Part shown: positions 1 through 9,073 of the stretch, piece after piece | Numbering within the stretch: position 1 is the stretch's first letter | Layout of the letters: each line of letters starts with the position of its first letter | Origin: DATJGR01 sp963787045 | GTDB taxonomy: Bacteria > Pseudomonadota > Gammaproteobacteria > Pseudomonadales > Azotimanducaceae | DNA: 64,000 nucleotides | Direction of reading: 5' to 3' | NCBI GenBank assembly: GCA_963787045.1 | Contig: CAWBBR010000012.1 | Span: 129,058-193,057 of the forward strand | Notes under the pieces: model-generated | What the model was told of the DNA's origin: nothing | Database searches by the model: none | Seen by the model: the letters and a program-made list of their open reading frames with translations, nothing else | Program-made: the position numbers and the translations under genes

Positions 1-795
1 TCTTCAATCTCGTCGAATCGCTCGCGGGTTCCGATGCGACCGCCGTTGCGGTGCCGGCGATGCTCGACGGACTCGGCATTCCGTACACCGGATCGCGCGC
101 GGCGAGCACCGCGCTATCGAACGACAAGTGCGCGGCGAAAGACTTCATGACGCGACTGTCGCTGCCGACGCCGGAATGGGTCACGGTCGACAACGCCGTA
201 CCGGCTTTTCGCGACGATCACTACATCGTGAAAGCGCGCTTCGAACATGCATCGCGTGACCTCGAAGACGACGCGATCGTCCGTTGCGACTCGCTCGAAG
301 CGGCGCGACAGGCGGTGCGCGACCGCTCGCGCGCATTGGGGCGTCCGTGTTTCGCGGAGCGATTCATCCGTGGCCGCGAATTCAACCTGTCGGTGTTGAG
401 CGGTCCGGCCGAACTCGAGGTGCTGTCGCCGGCGGAGATCGATTTCTCCGCGTTTCCACCCGGCAAAGCGCACATGGTGGGCTACCGCGCGAAGTGGGTC
501 GAAGACTCGTTCGAGTTCGCCAACACGCCGCGCCGATTCGAGTTCCCTGCGTCGGATGCGAAACTGCTCGCGCAGCTCGAACATCTCGCGCGGGACACGT
601 TCCAGGCGCATGGGTTTGTCGGGCTACGCGCGCGTCGACTTCCGCGTCGACGCTGAAGGCCCATGGATACTCGAAGTGAACACCAACCCCTGCATCTCTC
701 CCGATGCCGGCTTCGCGGCGGCACTCGAACACAGCGGCATCCGCTATCGCGATGCGATCGCCCGAATCGTGAGCGCCGCACTCTCCGACCGTTGA
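1..795 (+). CDS. D-alanine--D-alanine ligase-like ATP-grasp protein (5' truncated, one frame change)
   Basis: The start of this gene lies outside the window; reading frame 3 is already open at base 3 (FNLVESLAG...). The protein resembles the D-Ala-D-Ala ligase branch of the ATP-grasp fold: the central domain has the lysine and glutamate stretch typical of ATP binding (residues around IVKAR and CFAERFIRGREFN), and the C-terminal metal/ATP loop reads GYARVDFRVD...ILEVNTNPC. The frame changes near base 615, inside gggttt, and the conserved C-terminus runs on in the neighbouring frame to the stop at 795, so one base is probably extra. Substrate is not inferable: relatives outside cell-wall synthesis join other amino acids. 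A GNAT gene follows 119 bp downstream. Confidence 0.8.
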
Positions 796-914
796 GCCAC
801 ATCGCTCGATGGAGGACTTGCGCACGGCGGCATTCGCAATAAAGATGCTTCGCTATTGTTCGTGGGTGTGGAGTTGGCGATGTTCCGTATCCGAATCCGC
901 TGCAGAGAATTCGC

Positions 915-1397
915 ATGCAGGCCCTGACGTTGCGCACCGAAGTGCAGCGCCGCGACCGCGAGCGCATCGAAGAAATCACCACCGCGACGGATGTGTTCTA
1001 CCCGCCCGAAATCGCGGTAGCCGTCGAACTGGTCGATGACCGACTGACCAAGGGCAAAGCGTCCGACTATCAGTTCCTGTTCGTCGACGAAGACGACGCG
1101 ACGCTCGGTTACGCGATCTATGGCTTCAATTCGATGACCAAGTCGAGCTGGGACCTGTATTGGATCGCCGTCGATCCCGAATGCCACGGCACCGGCGTGG
1201 GCCGATTGCTGCTCGGCGAAGTCGAGTCGCGCTCGCGCGCCGGTGGTTGCACGCACCTGTGGGTCGAGACCGCGGGCCGCGAAAACTACAAACGCACGCG
1301 CGCGTTCTACGCGTCGATGGGTTACACGATCGCCGGCGAGTTGAAGGATTTCTATGCACCGGGCGATTCGAAAATCGTGTTCGTGAAAGCGCTATGA
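915..1397 (+). CDS. GNAT family N-acetyltransferase
   Basis: A 160-residue single-domain acetyltransferase of the GNAT fold, predicted to move an acetyl group from acetyl-CoA to an amine. The acetyl-CoA pyrophosphate loop is visible as HGTGVGRLLL around residue 94, preceded by the usual beta4 segment (WDLYWIAVDPE) and followed by the C-terminal ENYKRTRAFYASMGY motif. The start at 915 was taken because it is the first ATG giving a full-length domain. Its stop overlaps the start of the acyl-CoA dehydrogenase (ATGA), so the two are translationally coupled. The ATP-grasp gene upstream is on the same strand and the pair may act on one small-molecule substrate, but this is inference. Confidence 0.85.
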   Translation: MQALTLRTEVQRRDRERIEEITTATDVFYPPEIAVAVELVDDRLTKGKASDYQFLFVDEDDATLGYAIYGFNSMTKSSWDLYWIAVDPECHGTGVGRLLLGEVESRSRAGGCTHLWVETAGRENYKRTRAFYASMGYTIAGELKDFYAPGDSKIVFVKAL

Positions 1398-2578
1398 GCG
1401 GGCTCGAAGCATTTCGTCAGGACGTTCGCCGCTCGCTCGACGCCAACTGTCCACCGCGCATGCGCACACCGATGCCGCAGGACGAAATGCCGGGCGGCGG
1501 CCGACGCGCCCAGTACAAACACCCGGAGACGAAGATCTGGCTCGACTTCATGGCCGAGAAAGGTTGGACGGTGCCGACCTGGCCGGTGAAGTACGGCGGC
1601 GCCGGTCTGGACAAGGAACAGCACCAGGTGCTGCAGGAAGAACTGCGCCGCATCAACGCGCGCCCGGCGCTGTTCGGCATGGGCATCAGCATGATCGGCC
1701 CCGCACTGCTCGAGTTCGGCACCGACGAACAGAAAGCCGAACACCTGCCGAAGATCGCGCGCGGACAGATCTGGTGGTGCCAGGGTTACAGCGAGCCGAA
1801 CGCCGGTTCCGATCTCGCGAGCCTCAAGACCAGCGCCGTGGAGAACGGCGACGAGTACATCATCAACGGGTCGAAGATCTGGACGTCGGGCGCCGATCAC
1901 GCCGACTGGATTTTCTGCCTGGTGCGCACCGACCCGAAAGCGCCGAAGCACGACGGCATCACGTTCATCCTGTTCGATATCGATCAGCCCGGCGTCACCG
2001 TCAAACCGATTCTGCTGATCAGCGGCATGTCACCGTTCTGCGAAACGTTCTTCGACAACGCCCGCGCGCTCAAGAAGAACGTCGTGGGCGAAGTGAACAA
2101 GGGCTGGACCGTTGCGAAGCGCTTGCTGCAATACGAGCGCACGTCGATCGGCGGCATCGGTGGCGGCACGCAGCAGGCGGCGAAGATCGAAGACATCGCG
2201 AAGGACTACCTCGGCGAGAACGACGGCCGGATCGCCGACGATGCCGCGCGGCAACGCGTGATCTCACATCGGATGAACGATCGCAGCTTCGGCCTGACGA
2301 TGCGCCGCTCGATGGAAGAGTCGCAGTCCGGCCGCGCGCCGGGCGCTGCGTCGTCGATGTTCAAGTACTACGGCACCGAACAGAACATCCGCCGTTACGA
2401 ACTGTTGTTGTCGATCATGGGCACGCAGGCGGTCGGTTGGGGCGGCGACGCGTTCAGTTCGGATGAACTGACGACGACGCGCGCCTGGTTGCGTTCGAAG
2501 GCGAATTCGATCGAAGGCGGCACGTCGGAAGTGCAGCTCAACATTCTCGCGAAACGGGTGCTCGGTCTACCGGACTGA
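1394..2578 (+). CDS. acyl-CoA dehydrogenase family protein
   Basis: A flavoprotein of 394 residues, the usual length for the family, predicted to oxidise an acyl-CoA to the 2,3-enoyl-CoA using FAD. The N-terminal helical domain is followed by the FAD/substrate motif CQGYSEPNAGSDLASL, the beta domain (IINGSKIWTSGADHADW) and the C-terminal helical bundle ending in EGGTSEVQLNILAKRVLGLP, which is the classic family tail. The ATG at 1394 lies in the ATGA overlap with the preceding GNAT gene; a longer frame extends upstream but only as antisense-like noise inside that gene. The N-terminus (GWTVPTWPVKYGG) resembles the long-chain/steroid-side-chain group of dehydrogenases. Substrate unknown. Confidence 0.92.
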   Translation: MSGLEAFRQDVRRSLDANCPPRMRTPMPQDEMPGGGRRAQYKHPETKIWLDFMAEKGWTVPTWPVKYGGAGLDKEQHQVLQEELRRINARPALFGMGISMIGPALLEFGTDEQKAEHLPKIARGQIWWCQGYSEPNAGSDLASLKTSAVENGDEYIINGSKIWTSGADHADWIFCLVRTDPKAPKHDGITFILFDIDQPGVTVKPILLISGMSPFCETFFDNARALKKNVVGEVNKGWTVAKRLLQYERTSIGGIGGGTQQAAKIEDIAKDYLGENDGRIADDAARQRVISHRMNDRSFGLTMRRSMEESQSGRAPGAASSMFKYYGTEQNIRRYELLLSIMGTQAVGWGGDAFSSDELTTTRAWLRSKANSIEGGTSEVQLNILAKRVLGLPD

Positions 2579-2637
2579 CGGCGGCTGGGTAAACGAAACC
2601 GTGCGCCGGGAAGCACACACATCTCTGAGGATCGTCG

Positions 2638-3958
2638 ATGGCTGAATTGTCCGGCGAAGCCGTCGACGCGGCGCCGCATCCGACCGTAACGCGCCGCCAG
2701 ATCACCGCGGCGGTGATCGGCAATGCGCTCGAGTTCTACGACTTCACGACGTATGCGCTGTTCGCGGTGCAGATCGGCCGGACGTTCTTTCCGTCGCAGA
2801 CGCCGTTCGAGAACCTGATGCTGTCGCTGCTGACGTTCGCGGTCGGTTTCGTCGGCCGACCGGTGGGCGCATACGTGATCGGTCGCTTCGGCGATCGCGC
2901 CGGACGAAAGCCGGCGATGCTGCTCAGCTTCACGCTGATGGGTATCGGCATTCTCGGCATCGTGCTCACGCCGTCGTACGCGATGATCGGTCCTGCAGCA
3001 CCGGTGTCTGCTGCTCGTGTTCAGGCTCGTTCAGGGATTCGCGCTCGGCGGCGAAGTCGGCCCGACCACCGCGTTCCTGATCGAAGCGGCGCCCGAACAT
3101 CGGCGCGGCTTGATCGGCGCATGGCAGAGCGGCAGCCAGGCGATCGCGTCGCTCACCGGCGCGACGGTCGGATTGCTGCTGTCATACCTGCTCACGGCCG
3201 AGCAACTCGAAGCATTCGGCTGGCGCATCGCGTTCGGCATCGGCGCCATCGTGCTGCCGTTCGGCCTGATCATGCGCAAACGTCTGCCCGAGACGCTGCA
3301 TCGCGTCGAAGTGCCGCGCGACTTTCATCCGACCGAGCACGGCATGTTCAGCCACGCGCGCCCGATTCTGCTCGGGCTCGGCATGATCATGAGCTTCACG
3401 ACCTCGACGTACGTGCTGTTGTATATGACGACGTACGCATCGGAGACGTTGCACATGACGCCGACCGATTCGTTCGGCGCATCGGTGGCCAACGGTTTCA
3501 CAGGTGCGGTGTTCGCGCTGCTCGGCGGCGCATTGTCCGATCGCCTGGGTCGCAAGCCCGTGATGATCACGGCACGAGTATTGTTTCTGATCGCCATCTA
3601 TCCGGCGTTCGCGCTGATGATCAGCAATCACGACGCACTCACGCTGATTCTCGCGACCGGTGTGCTCGGCGCGTTGAGTTCCACCAGCGTCGGCGTCGCG
3701 CTCGTGTGTCTCACCGAGTCCTTGCGCAAGGACGTACGCAGCACCGGCCTCGCGATCGTTTACGCGATAGGGGTCGCCGTATTCGGCGGCATCGCGCAGC
3801 CGTATGTAACGTGGTTGATCAAAGCGACCGGCAGTCCGATGGCGCCGGCGTGGTACATGATGGCGGCCGCGTGCGTCGGCATCGCCGCGATGTCGCTGAT
3901 GAGAGAGACGCTGCCGACCCGACTGTCGCGGCCGGCGGCGGCGATCGAGATCGTCTGA
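2638..3958 (+). CDS. MFS transporter, metabolite:H+ symporter (MHS) type, one frame change
   Basis: A 12-helix major facilitator of the MHS group (proline/betaine, citrate, alpha-ketoglutarate permeases). The N-terminus carries the hallmark NALEFYDFTTYALFA, then GRPVGAYVIGRFGDRAGRKPAML, the MFS signature loop. Near base 3005 the frame shifts: the first part runs into LTPSYAMIGPAAPV and the protein resumes as LLLVFRLVQGFALGGEVGPT in the next frame, followed by the RLPET loop and a second GRKPV loop. Nothing is lost, so a one-base sequencing indel is the likely cause. It starts 59 bp after the acyl-CoA dehydrogenase on the same strand and may import an organic acid for it (inference). Confidence 0.85.
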
Positions 3959-3975
3959 ATCGTCGCGATCCCGGC

Positions 3976-4385
3976 TTACGACCAGAACTCGTCCTCGGTC
4001 TGCTGATCCCCCTGAAACTGCCAGAAGACCTTCGCCTGTCCGTCGCGAACGGTCCACGCATGCACTTGCGGTGAAGACCAGTCGCGGCCGTTCCGCCGCG
4101 CGCTTTCAGTGACCAGCACGATCACGCGATCGCCCTTCGCCAGAACGTCGTCGACGACGATCCGGAAGGTGCCATCCGACAGTTCCATGAAGCGGCCGAA
4201 AAATCCGAGCACCTCCGCATGACCACGGAAACTCGCCTGAAATCGGACCTCGGCCGGGAACGTGCCATGGAATGTCCTGCGCAAGTGCGGACAACACGGT
4301 GGGAATATCGCCACGCGCAAACGCAGTCGTACGCACGCTCGATGAGCTGCCGGTTTGCCTCCGCTGGGTCTGCTGCGCTGACCAT
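3976..4385 (-). CDS. SnoaL-like / NTF2-fold protein, two frame changes
   Basis: Read on the minus strand from the ATG at 4385 (MVSAADPAEANRQLIERAYD), the protein passes through three frames: it changes near 4320 into AFARGDIPTVLSALAQDIPWHVPG and again near 4235 into the C-terminal EVLGFFGRFMELSDGTFRIVVDD. Assembled, it is a cone-shaped NTF2/SnoaL protein of about 135 residues with the family's typical 'ALAxDIxWHVPG' early motif. Members include small isomerases, hydrolases and proteins of unknown role, so no substrate is assigned. It is the last gene of a run PhyH-MmcQ-SnoaL and converges on the MHS transporter, with 17 bp between the two ends. Confidence 0.7.
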
Positions 4386-4467
4386 GCTCAATCCCCCGCC
4401 GTCGGTCGTCGTATCGCTTTCGAGACGATCCGATGCGGCGGAGTTCCCGAGAGTCGATCCGCGGCGT

Positions 4468-4824
4468 TCAACAGTCGGGCGACTCACACCCGCCCGCGTC
4501 GTAAGCCTTCACAACGGCGCGCGGCGCGATCTGCCGCCAGCGATCCTCCAGCAATCGCCGAAGCGTCGCGTCATCGATCGTGCGCAGATGCACGAAGATA
4601 CCGGCGCCTCGAAAACCCGAGGGCAAGTGAAACACCGTCGGGTCGGCCAGCAACATCACATCGCGTTCGTCGGGGTCGATCGCTTTGAACTCGAGACTGT
4701 CGTAGTCATCACCGAGACGGGTGAGGAATTTGCCCGCGACGCGCAACGCCGGGTATCCGTGATAGCTGCCCGGTTCTACCAACGGCAACACACTGCCGAT
4801 CGCGCAGACCTCTTCCCAGGTCAT
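4468..4824 (-). CDS. MmcQ/YjbR family DNA-binding-fold protein
   Basis: A 118-residue protein matching the MmcQ/YjbR family, which has a double-wing DNA-binding-like fold but no proven function. Visible family features are the YHGYPALRVAGKFLTRL block near residue 21, the central acidic DPDERDVMLLADPTVFHLP stretch and the C-terminal LRRLLEDRWRQIAP helix. The start is two bases beyond the stop of the PhyH-type dioxygenase, so the genes form one transcription unit. The reading frame is intact, unlike both neighbours. Confidence 0.85.
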   Translation of the reverse strand: MTWEEVCAIGSVLPLVEPGSYHGYPALRVAGKFLTRLGDDYDSLEFKAIDPDERDVMLLADPTVFHLPSGFRGAGIFVHLRTIDDATLRRLLEDRWRQIAPRAVVKAYDAGGCESPDC

Positions 4825-4826
4825 GG

Positions 4827-5706
4827 TTAGCCATCCACGTTCATTTCCCTGATCGGATTCGCCGGTCGTTCGACGAACGTGCCGACGTAGTCGAACGAAG
4901 GATCCGGACCGTCGCTTCTACGTTCGATCGTCGCGGGGTCGACCGTGCCGCGGCCGAAAGGACCTTCGACGCCGCCGAGCGAGCGCCACACGCGAAAGCC
5001 GAGCAATTCCTTCAGCCACGGCGACGCGACGGCGAGCACGTCGTCCGCAACCGACAGCGTGCAGTTCTCCTGCGGACGCATGAACGGTCTGGCGAAGTAA
5101 CTCAACACGCCGTGCCGCGGTCGATCGGTGACGTTGCGTCCGGTGCCGTGCCACAAACGTCCATCGAAGACGAGCGCGCTGCCCGCGCGACCGGTCGCCG
5201 CAAAACTGCGCGGTCGATTCGTCGGGTCGGGATGACGACGCAACAGGTGCGAACCGGGTACGACGCGCGTCGCTCCGTTCGCCTCAGTGAAATCGTCGAG
5301 CATCCACATGATGTTCGCGACGACCGGAATGGAGATGTCGAGCGGCACGTAGCCTTGATCGGAGTGCAGCATCATCTCGTCGCCGCCGCGCCCGGCAATG
5401 TTCGCCGTGTAAGCTGGAAAGGATGAAGCGACCGTCGAGGATGTGGCTCATCGCGTCGCGGACGAGCGGTTTGTGCAACAGCTCCGCGAAAATCGCGCCT
5501 TTGTTGATCAGGTTCCAGATGCGTTGATTCGCGCCGTCGTGTTCGAGCGACGCGACGCCGGCGGTCCGTTCCGCCATCGCCTGCTCGACGATCCGCCCTC
5601 GCAGCGCCGTCAGCTCCCGCGGCGTCAGCGCATCTTCGACGATTGCGAGTCCGTACTTTGCGAGATCCGCCTTCGCCTGATCCCAGTCTCTCGTCGCCGG
5701 CGGCAT
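4827..5706 (-). CDS. phytanoyl-CoA dioxygenase (PhyH) family protein, one frame change
   Basis: A non-haem iron(II)/2-oxoglutarate dioxygenase of the PhyH family. The N-terminal half (QAKADLAKYGLAIVEDALTP...) runs from 5706; near 5410 the frame changes and the conserved core continues as ANIAGRGGDEMMLHSDQGYVP. The iron-binding facial triad can be seen as HSD (His and Asp) and the distal His in RLWHGTGRN, and the 2-oxoglutarate-side GSHLLRRHP motif is present. Proteins of this type hydroxylate lipids, acyl-CoAs or small natural products. The gene diverges from a Baeyer-Villiger-type monooxygenase 128 bp away, suggesting shared control and a common oxidative pathway (inference). Confidence 0.82.
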
Positions 5707-5834
5707 CTCGAGCGAATCGCGGGCTTCGCTTCGCCGACCATTTGTCCTTCGGGCATTTCTCCTCCCGGGGCTTTGCGCGGCCCAGCGGCATGGATAAACT
5801 AGAACGCATTATACATTTACGAACCGGAGTGGAC

Positions 5835-7628
5835 ATGGCCGCAGAGAACGCGCAGACGCTGAATTTCGACCCCGCCGCGCTGCGCGAGAAGTACCGGCAG
5901 GAACGCGACAAGCGTTTGCGCAAAGACGGCAACGCACAGTATCTCGAGGTGGTCGGCGAGTTTGCCCACTTCCTCGAAGATCCGTACGTGAAGCCGATCG
6001 AACGCGCCGCGCTGCACGACGACGTCGAAGTGCTGGTGATCGGCGGCGGCTTTGCCGGACTGTTGATCGGTGCGCGGCTCCGCCAGGGCGGCGTGGAAGA
6101 CATTCGCATCGTGGAAAAAGGCGGCGATTTCGGCGGCACCTGGTATTGGAACCGCTATCCCGGCGCGGCGTGCGACACCGAAGCGTACATCTATCTGCCG
6201 CTGCTCGAGGAGACGGGCTACATCCCGACCGAGAAATACGCGAAAGCACCAGAGATTCTCGCGCACAGCCGACGCATCGCGGAGCAATACGATCTGTATC
6301 GCAACGTGTTGTTCCAGACGCAGATCAACGAGTTGCGCTGGGACGAAACGTCGTCGCGCTGGATCGTATCCACCGATCGCGGCGACCGCTTCAAAGCGCA
6401 ATACGTGTGCATGGCGAACGGTCCGCTGAACCGGCCGAAGCTGCCGGGCGTACCCGGCGTGCGGTCGTTCAAAGGTCATTCGTTCCACACGAGCCGTTGG
6501 GACTATGCCTACACGGGCGGCGACAGCTACGGCAACCTGACCGGTTTGAAAGACAAACGCGTCGGCATCATCGGCACCGGCGCCACCGCCGTGCAATGCG
6601 TGCCGCACGTCGGCGCCAGCGCGAAGCAGCTGTATCTGTTCCAGCGCACGCCGTCGTCGATCGACGTGCGCGCGAATCGTCCGACCGACCCAGACTGGGC
6701 GAAGGCGTTAGAGTCCGGCTGGCAACGCCGTCGCATGGAGAACTTCTCGACGCTGACGAGCGGCGGCTACGCCGAGGAAGATCTCGTCATGGACGGCTGG
6801 ACCGAAATCATCGGCAAACTGTTGCGCGGTCGCGGCCTCAGCACCGATCCGGAATCGATCATGCGCACGCTCGAGATGGTCGACTTCGAGAAAATGGAAC
6901 AGGTGCGCGCGCGCGCCGAAGCGATCGTGAGCGATCCGAATACGGCGGAAGCGTTGAAGCCGTACTACCGGCAGTTCTGCAAGCGGCCGTGCTTCCACGA
7001 CGAGTATCTCGATACGTTCAATCGCCCGAACGTCGAGCTGGTCCACACCGACGGCAAAGGTATCGAGCGCATCACCGAGCGCGGCATCGTGGCGAACGGC
7101 GTCGAGTACGAACTCGATTGCATCATCTTCGCGAGCGGCTTCGAGGTGGGCACGCCGCTCGAGCGACGCGCCGGCTACGAAGTGTACGGACGCGGCGGCG
7201 TTGCATTGAGCCAGAAGTGGAAAGACGGCGTGTCGACGATGTTCGGCATGCAGACGCACGATTTTCCGAACTGCTTCATCGTCGGCCTGTCGCAAACGGG
7301 CGTGTCGGCGAACATTCCGCACGTGCTCGACGTGCAGAGCCGTCACATCGGCTACATCCTGAAGCACGCGCACGATCATCAGGTGCGCACGCTCGACGTC
7401 ACCGAAGCCGCCGAGGCCGAGTGGGTTCAGAAAGTCATCGACGCGTCGGTGATGAGCGTGAAGTTCCTCGAACAGTGCACGCCCGGCTACTACAACAACG
7501 AAGGACAACCGAACGGTCTGCTGATCCGACGTAACGGCTCCTACGCGCCCGGCATCATGGCGTTCTCGTCGATCCTCGACGGCTGGCGCAACGAAGGAAA
7601 GCTCGAAGGCATTCAGTTCGACAAGTAG
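5835..7628 (+). CDS. Baeyer-Villiger-type flavin monooxygenase
   Basis: A 597-residue class B flavoprotein monooxygenase, intact. The FAD-binding Rossmann motif GGGFAG is at residues 70-75, the Baeyer-Villiger fingerprint FKGHSFHTSRWDY at about 212-224 and the NADPH-binding GTGATA at about 247-252; the N-terminal extension and GGTWYWNRYPGAACD block are those of cyclohexanone/steroid monooxygenase relatives. Such enzymes insert oxygen next to a ketone. The ATG at 5835 was chosen because it has GGAG six bases upstream; the frame is open further up but without a ribosome site. A diverged, broken paralogue with the same layout lies at 20.4-22.2 kb. Confidence 0.93.
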   Translation: MAAENAQTLNFDPAALREKYRQERDKRLRKDGNAQYLEVVGEFAHFLEDPYVKPIERAALHDDVEVLVIGGGFAGLLIGARLRQGGVEDIRIVEKGGDFGGTWYWNRYPGAACDTEAYIYLPLLEETGYIPTEKYAKAPEILAHSRRIAEQYDLYRNVLFQTQINELRWDETSSRWIVSTDRGDRFKAQYVCMANGPLNRPKLPGVPGVRSFKGHSFHTSRWDYAYTGGDSYGNLTGLKDKRVGIIGTGATAVQCVPHVGASAKQLYLFQRTPSSIDVRANRPTDPDWAKALESGWQRRRMENFSTLTSGGYAEEDLVMDGWTEIIGKLLRGRGLSTDPESIMRTLEMVDFEKMEQVRARAEAIVSDPNTAEALKPYYRQFCKRPCFHDEYLDTFNRPNVELVHTDGKGIERITERGIVANGVEYELDCIIFASGFEVGTPLERRAGYEVYGRGGVALSQKWKDGVSTMFGMQTHDFPNCFIVGLSQTGVSANIPHVLDVQSRHIGYILKHAHDHQVRTLDVTEAAEAEWVQKVIDASVMSVKFLEQCTPGYYNNEGQPNGLLIRRNGSYAPGIMAFSSILDGWRNEGKLEGIQFDK

Positions 7629-7654
7629 CGGGGCCTTCCGACCCGGTTAGAATG

Positions 7655-7681
7655 CGACCTCGTCTCTGCGATTCGAGGTCG
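7655..7681 (+). promoter_or_regulatory. hairpin covering the tldD ribosome-binding site
   Basis: Perfect 8-bp inverted repeat CGACCTCG / CGAGGTCG with an 11-base loop, between the monooxygenase and tldD. Its right arm contains the only good Shine-Dalgarno match (GAGG at 7675-7678) five bases before the tldD ATG, so in RNA the arm would hide it. A TAGAAT hexamer at 7648-7653 just upstream could be a -10 element. Function inferred from geometry only. Confidence 0.4.
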
Positions 7682-7683
7682 TC

Positions 7684-9072
7684 ATGTCACTTCGCGAAAC
7701 CAACCTGGCGGTGTACGGCAATCGCTTCAATGCGTACACCGAGTTGCGGCTGCAGCGGAACCGCAGCACGCAGATCGCGCTGCTGAACGGCGACGTCGTT
7801 TCGAACACGCAGACGTCCGACGGCGGCGTATCGGCGCGCGTGTTCAAGGACGGCGTGTGGGGTTTCGCGTCGCGCCCGCAGATCGACAACGATTCGGTCA
7901 TCGCGACAGTCGACGAAGCGACGCGCAACGCGGCGCTGTTGGCGCGGCACGCGGCGCGGCCCGAAATCGTGCTGCCACGCACGAAGACGTTCAACGAAAG
8001 CGACTTCGCAACAAAGCGGCCGCGCCTGACGCAACAGCAGTCGATCGAATTTCTGCAGGCGATCGACGCGCACATCGCGAAGACCTATCCGGATCTGAAG
8101 TCGCGCAGCGTCGCCCGGCTCGACCTCGACATGGAGAAGCACCTCTACACCGCCGATGCGTCGGAGGGGTATTCAAATACCACACGCTCGTTGATTCAGG
8201 TGCGAATGACGACCACCAACGACGCGGGCCAGCCGGTGGAATACAGCAAGACGTTCGGCGGCCGCGGTCAGTTCGAAGACGTGTTCACCGAACCCGACGC
8301 GCTGTTTGCCGACATTGCCCAAACGCATCGTCACCTGATGAACAAACGCAAAGCGGTGGCGCCGCGCGCCGGCCTGCACGACGTCGTGCTCGACTCCGAT
8401 CTGGCCGGCATCCTCGCGCACGAAGCGATCGGCCACACCACCGAAGCCGACATCGTTCAGGAAGGTTCGGTGGCCGCCGACTACATCGGCAAGCTGGTAG
8501 CGAGCCCGCTCATCACCTTGGTCGATTTCGCGAACACGTATCGCGGCGAAACGTTGCCGGTGCCGGTTTACGTCGACGACGAAGGCGTGGAGAGCCAGGA
8601 CACCATTCTCATCGAGAACGGTGTGTTGAAGAACTTCATGCACAACAAAGAGAGCTCCGTGCTGTTCGGCGTGCCGCCCACCGGCAATGCGCGCGCTTAC
8701 ACGTTCTCCGACGAACCGCTGATTCGCATGCGCAACACGGCGATCCTGCCGGGCAAAGACAAACTCGACGACATGATCGCGAGCATCGAAGACGGCTATT
8801 ACCTGCTGCGGCCGTCGAACGGTCAGGCCGACTCGACATCGGAGTTCATGTTCGGTGTCACGCTGGGCTACGAGATCAAGAACGGCAAACTCGGCAGCGC
8901 CATCACCGATACGACGATTTCCGGCGTCGCGTTCGACATGCTGAAAACCGTGTCGATGGTGTCGGACGAACTGAGCTGGACGTGCGCGGGTATGTGCGGC
9001 AAGAAGACGCTGATTCCGGTCGGCATGGGCGGACCCTCGATCAAATGCCGCGTGCAACTCGGAGGCGTGTGA
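7684..9072 (+). CDS. tldD: TldD-type metallopeptidase
   Basis: A 462-residue member of the TldD/PmbA family carrying the zinc motif HEAIGH at residues 246-251, which marks it as the catalytic (TldD) partner rather than the TldE one. TldD/TldE heterodimers degrade unfolded or linear peptides through a narrow channel and in other bacteria trim leader peptides of modified peptides and CcdA. The C-terminal region (CAGMCGKKTLIPVGMGGP) holds the conserved cysteine region. The partner gene begins one base after the stop. I looked for a short modified-peptide precursor nearby and saw none. Confidence 0.93.
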   Translation: MSLRETNLAVYGNRFNAYTELRLQRNRSTQIALLNGDVVSNTQTSDGGVSARVFKDGVWGFASRPQIDNDSVIATVDEATRNAALLARHAARPEIVLPRTKTFNESDFATKRPRLTQQQSIEFLQAIDAHIAKTYPDLKSRSVARLDLDMEKHLYTADASEGYSNTTRSLIQVRMTTTNDAGQPVEYSKTFGGRGQFEDVFTEPDALFADIAQTHRHLMNKRKAVAPRAGLHDVVLDSDLAGILAHEAIGHTTEADIVQEGSVAADYIGKLVASPLITLVDFANTYRGETLPVPVYVDDEGVESQDTILIENGVLKNFMHNKESSVLFGVPPTGNARAYTFSDEPLIRMRNTAILPGKDKLDDMIASIEDGYYLLRPSNGQADSTSEFMFGVTLGYEIKNGKLGSAITDTTISGVAFDMLKTVSMVSDELSWTCAGMCGKKTLIPVGMGGPSIKCRVQLGGV

Positions 9073-9073
9073 A

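Noticed and set aside
6146..7534. Long plus-strand frame inside the monooxygenase
   Set aside because: Arginine-rich shadow of the intact 5835-7628 gene; no family motif and no ribosome site.
8173..9057. 294-codon minus-strand frame opposite tldD
   Set aside because: Antisense shadow produced by high third-position GC; tldD carries the zinc motif and family blocks.
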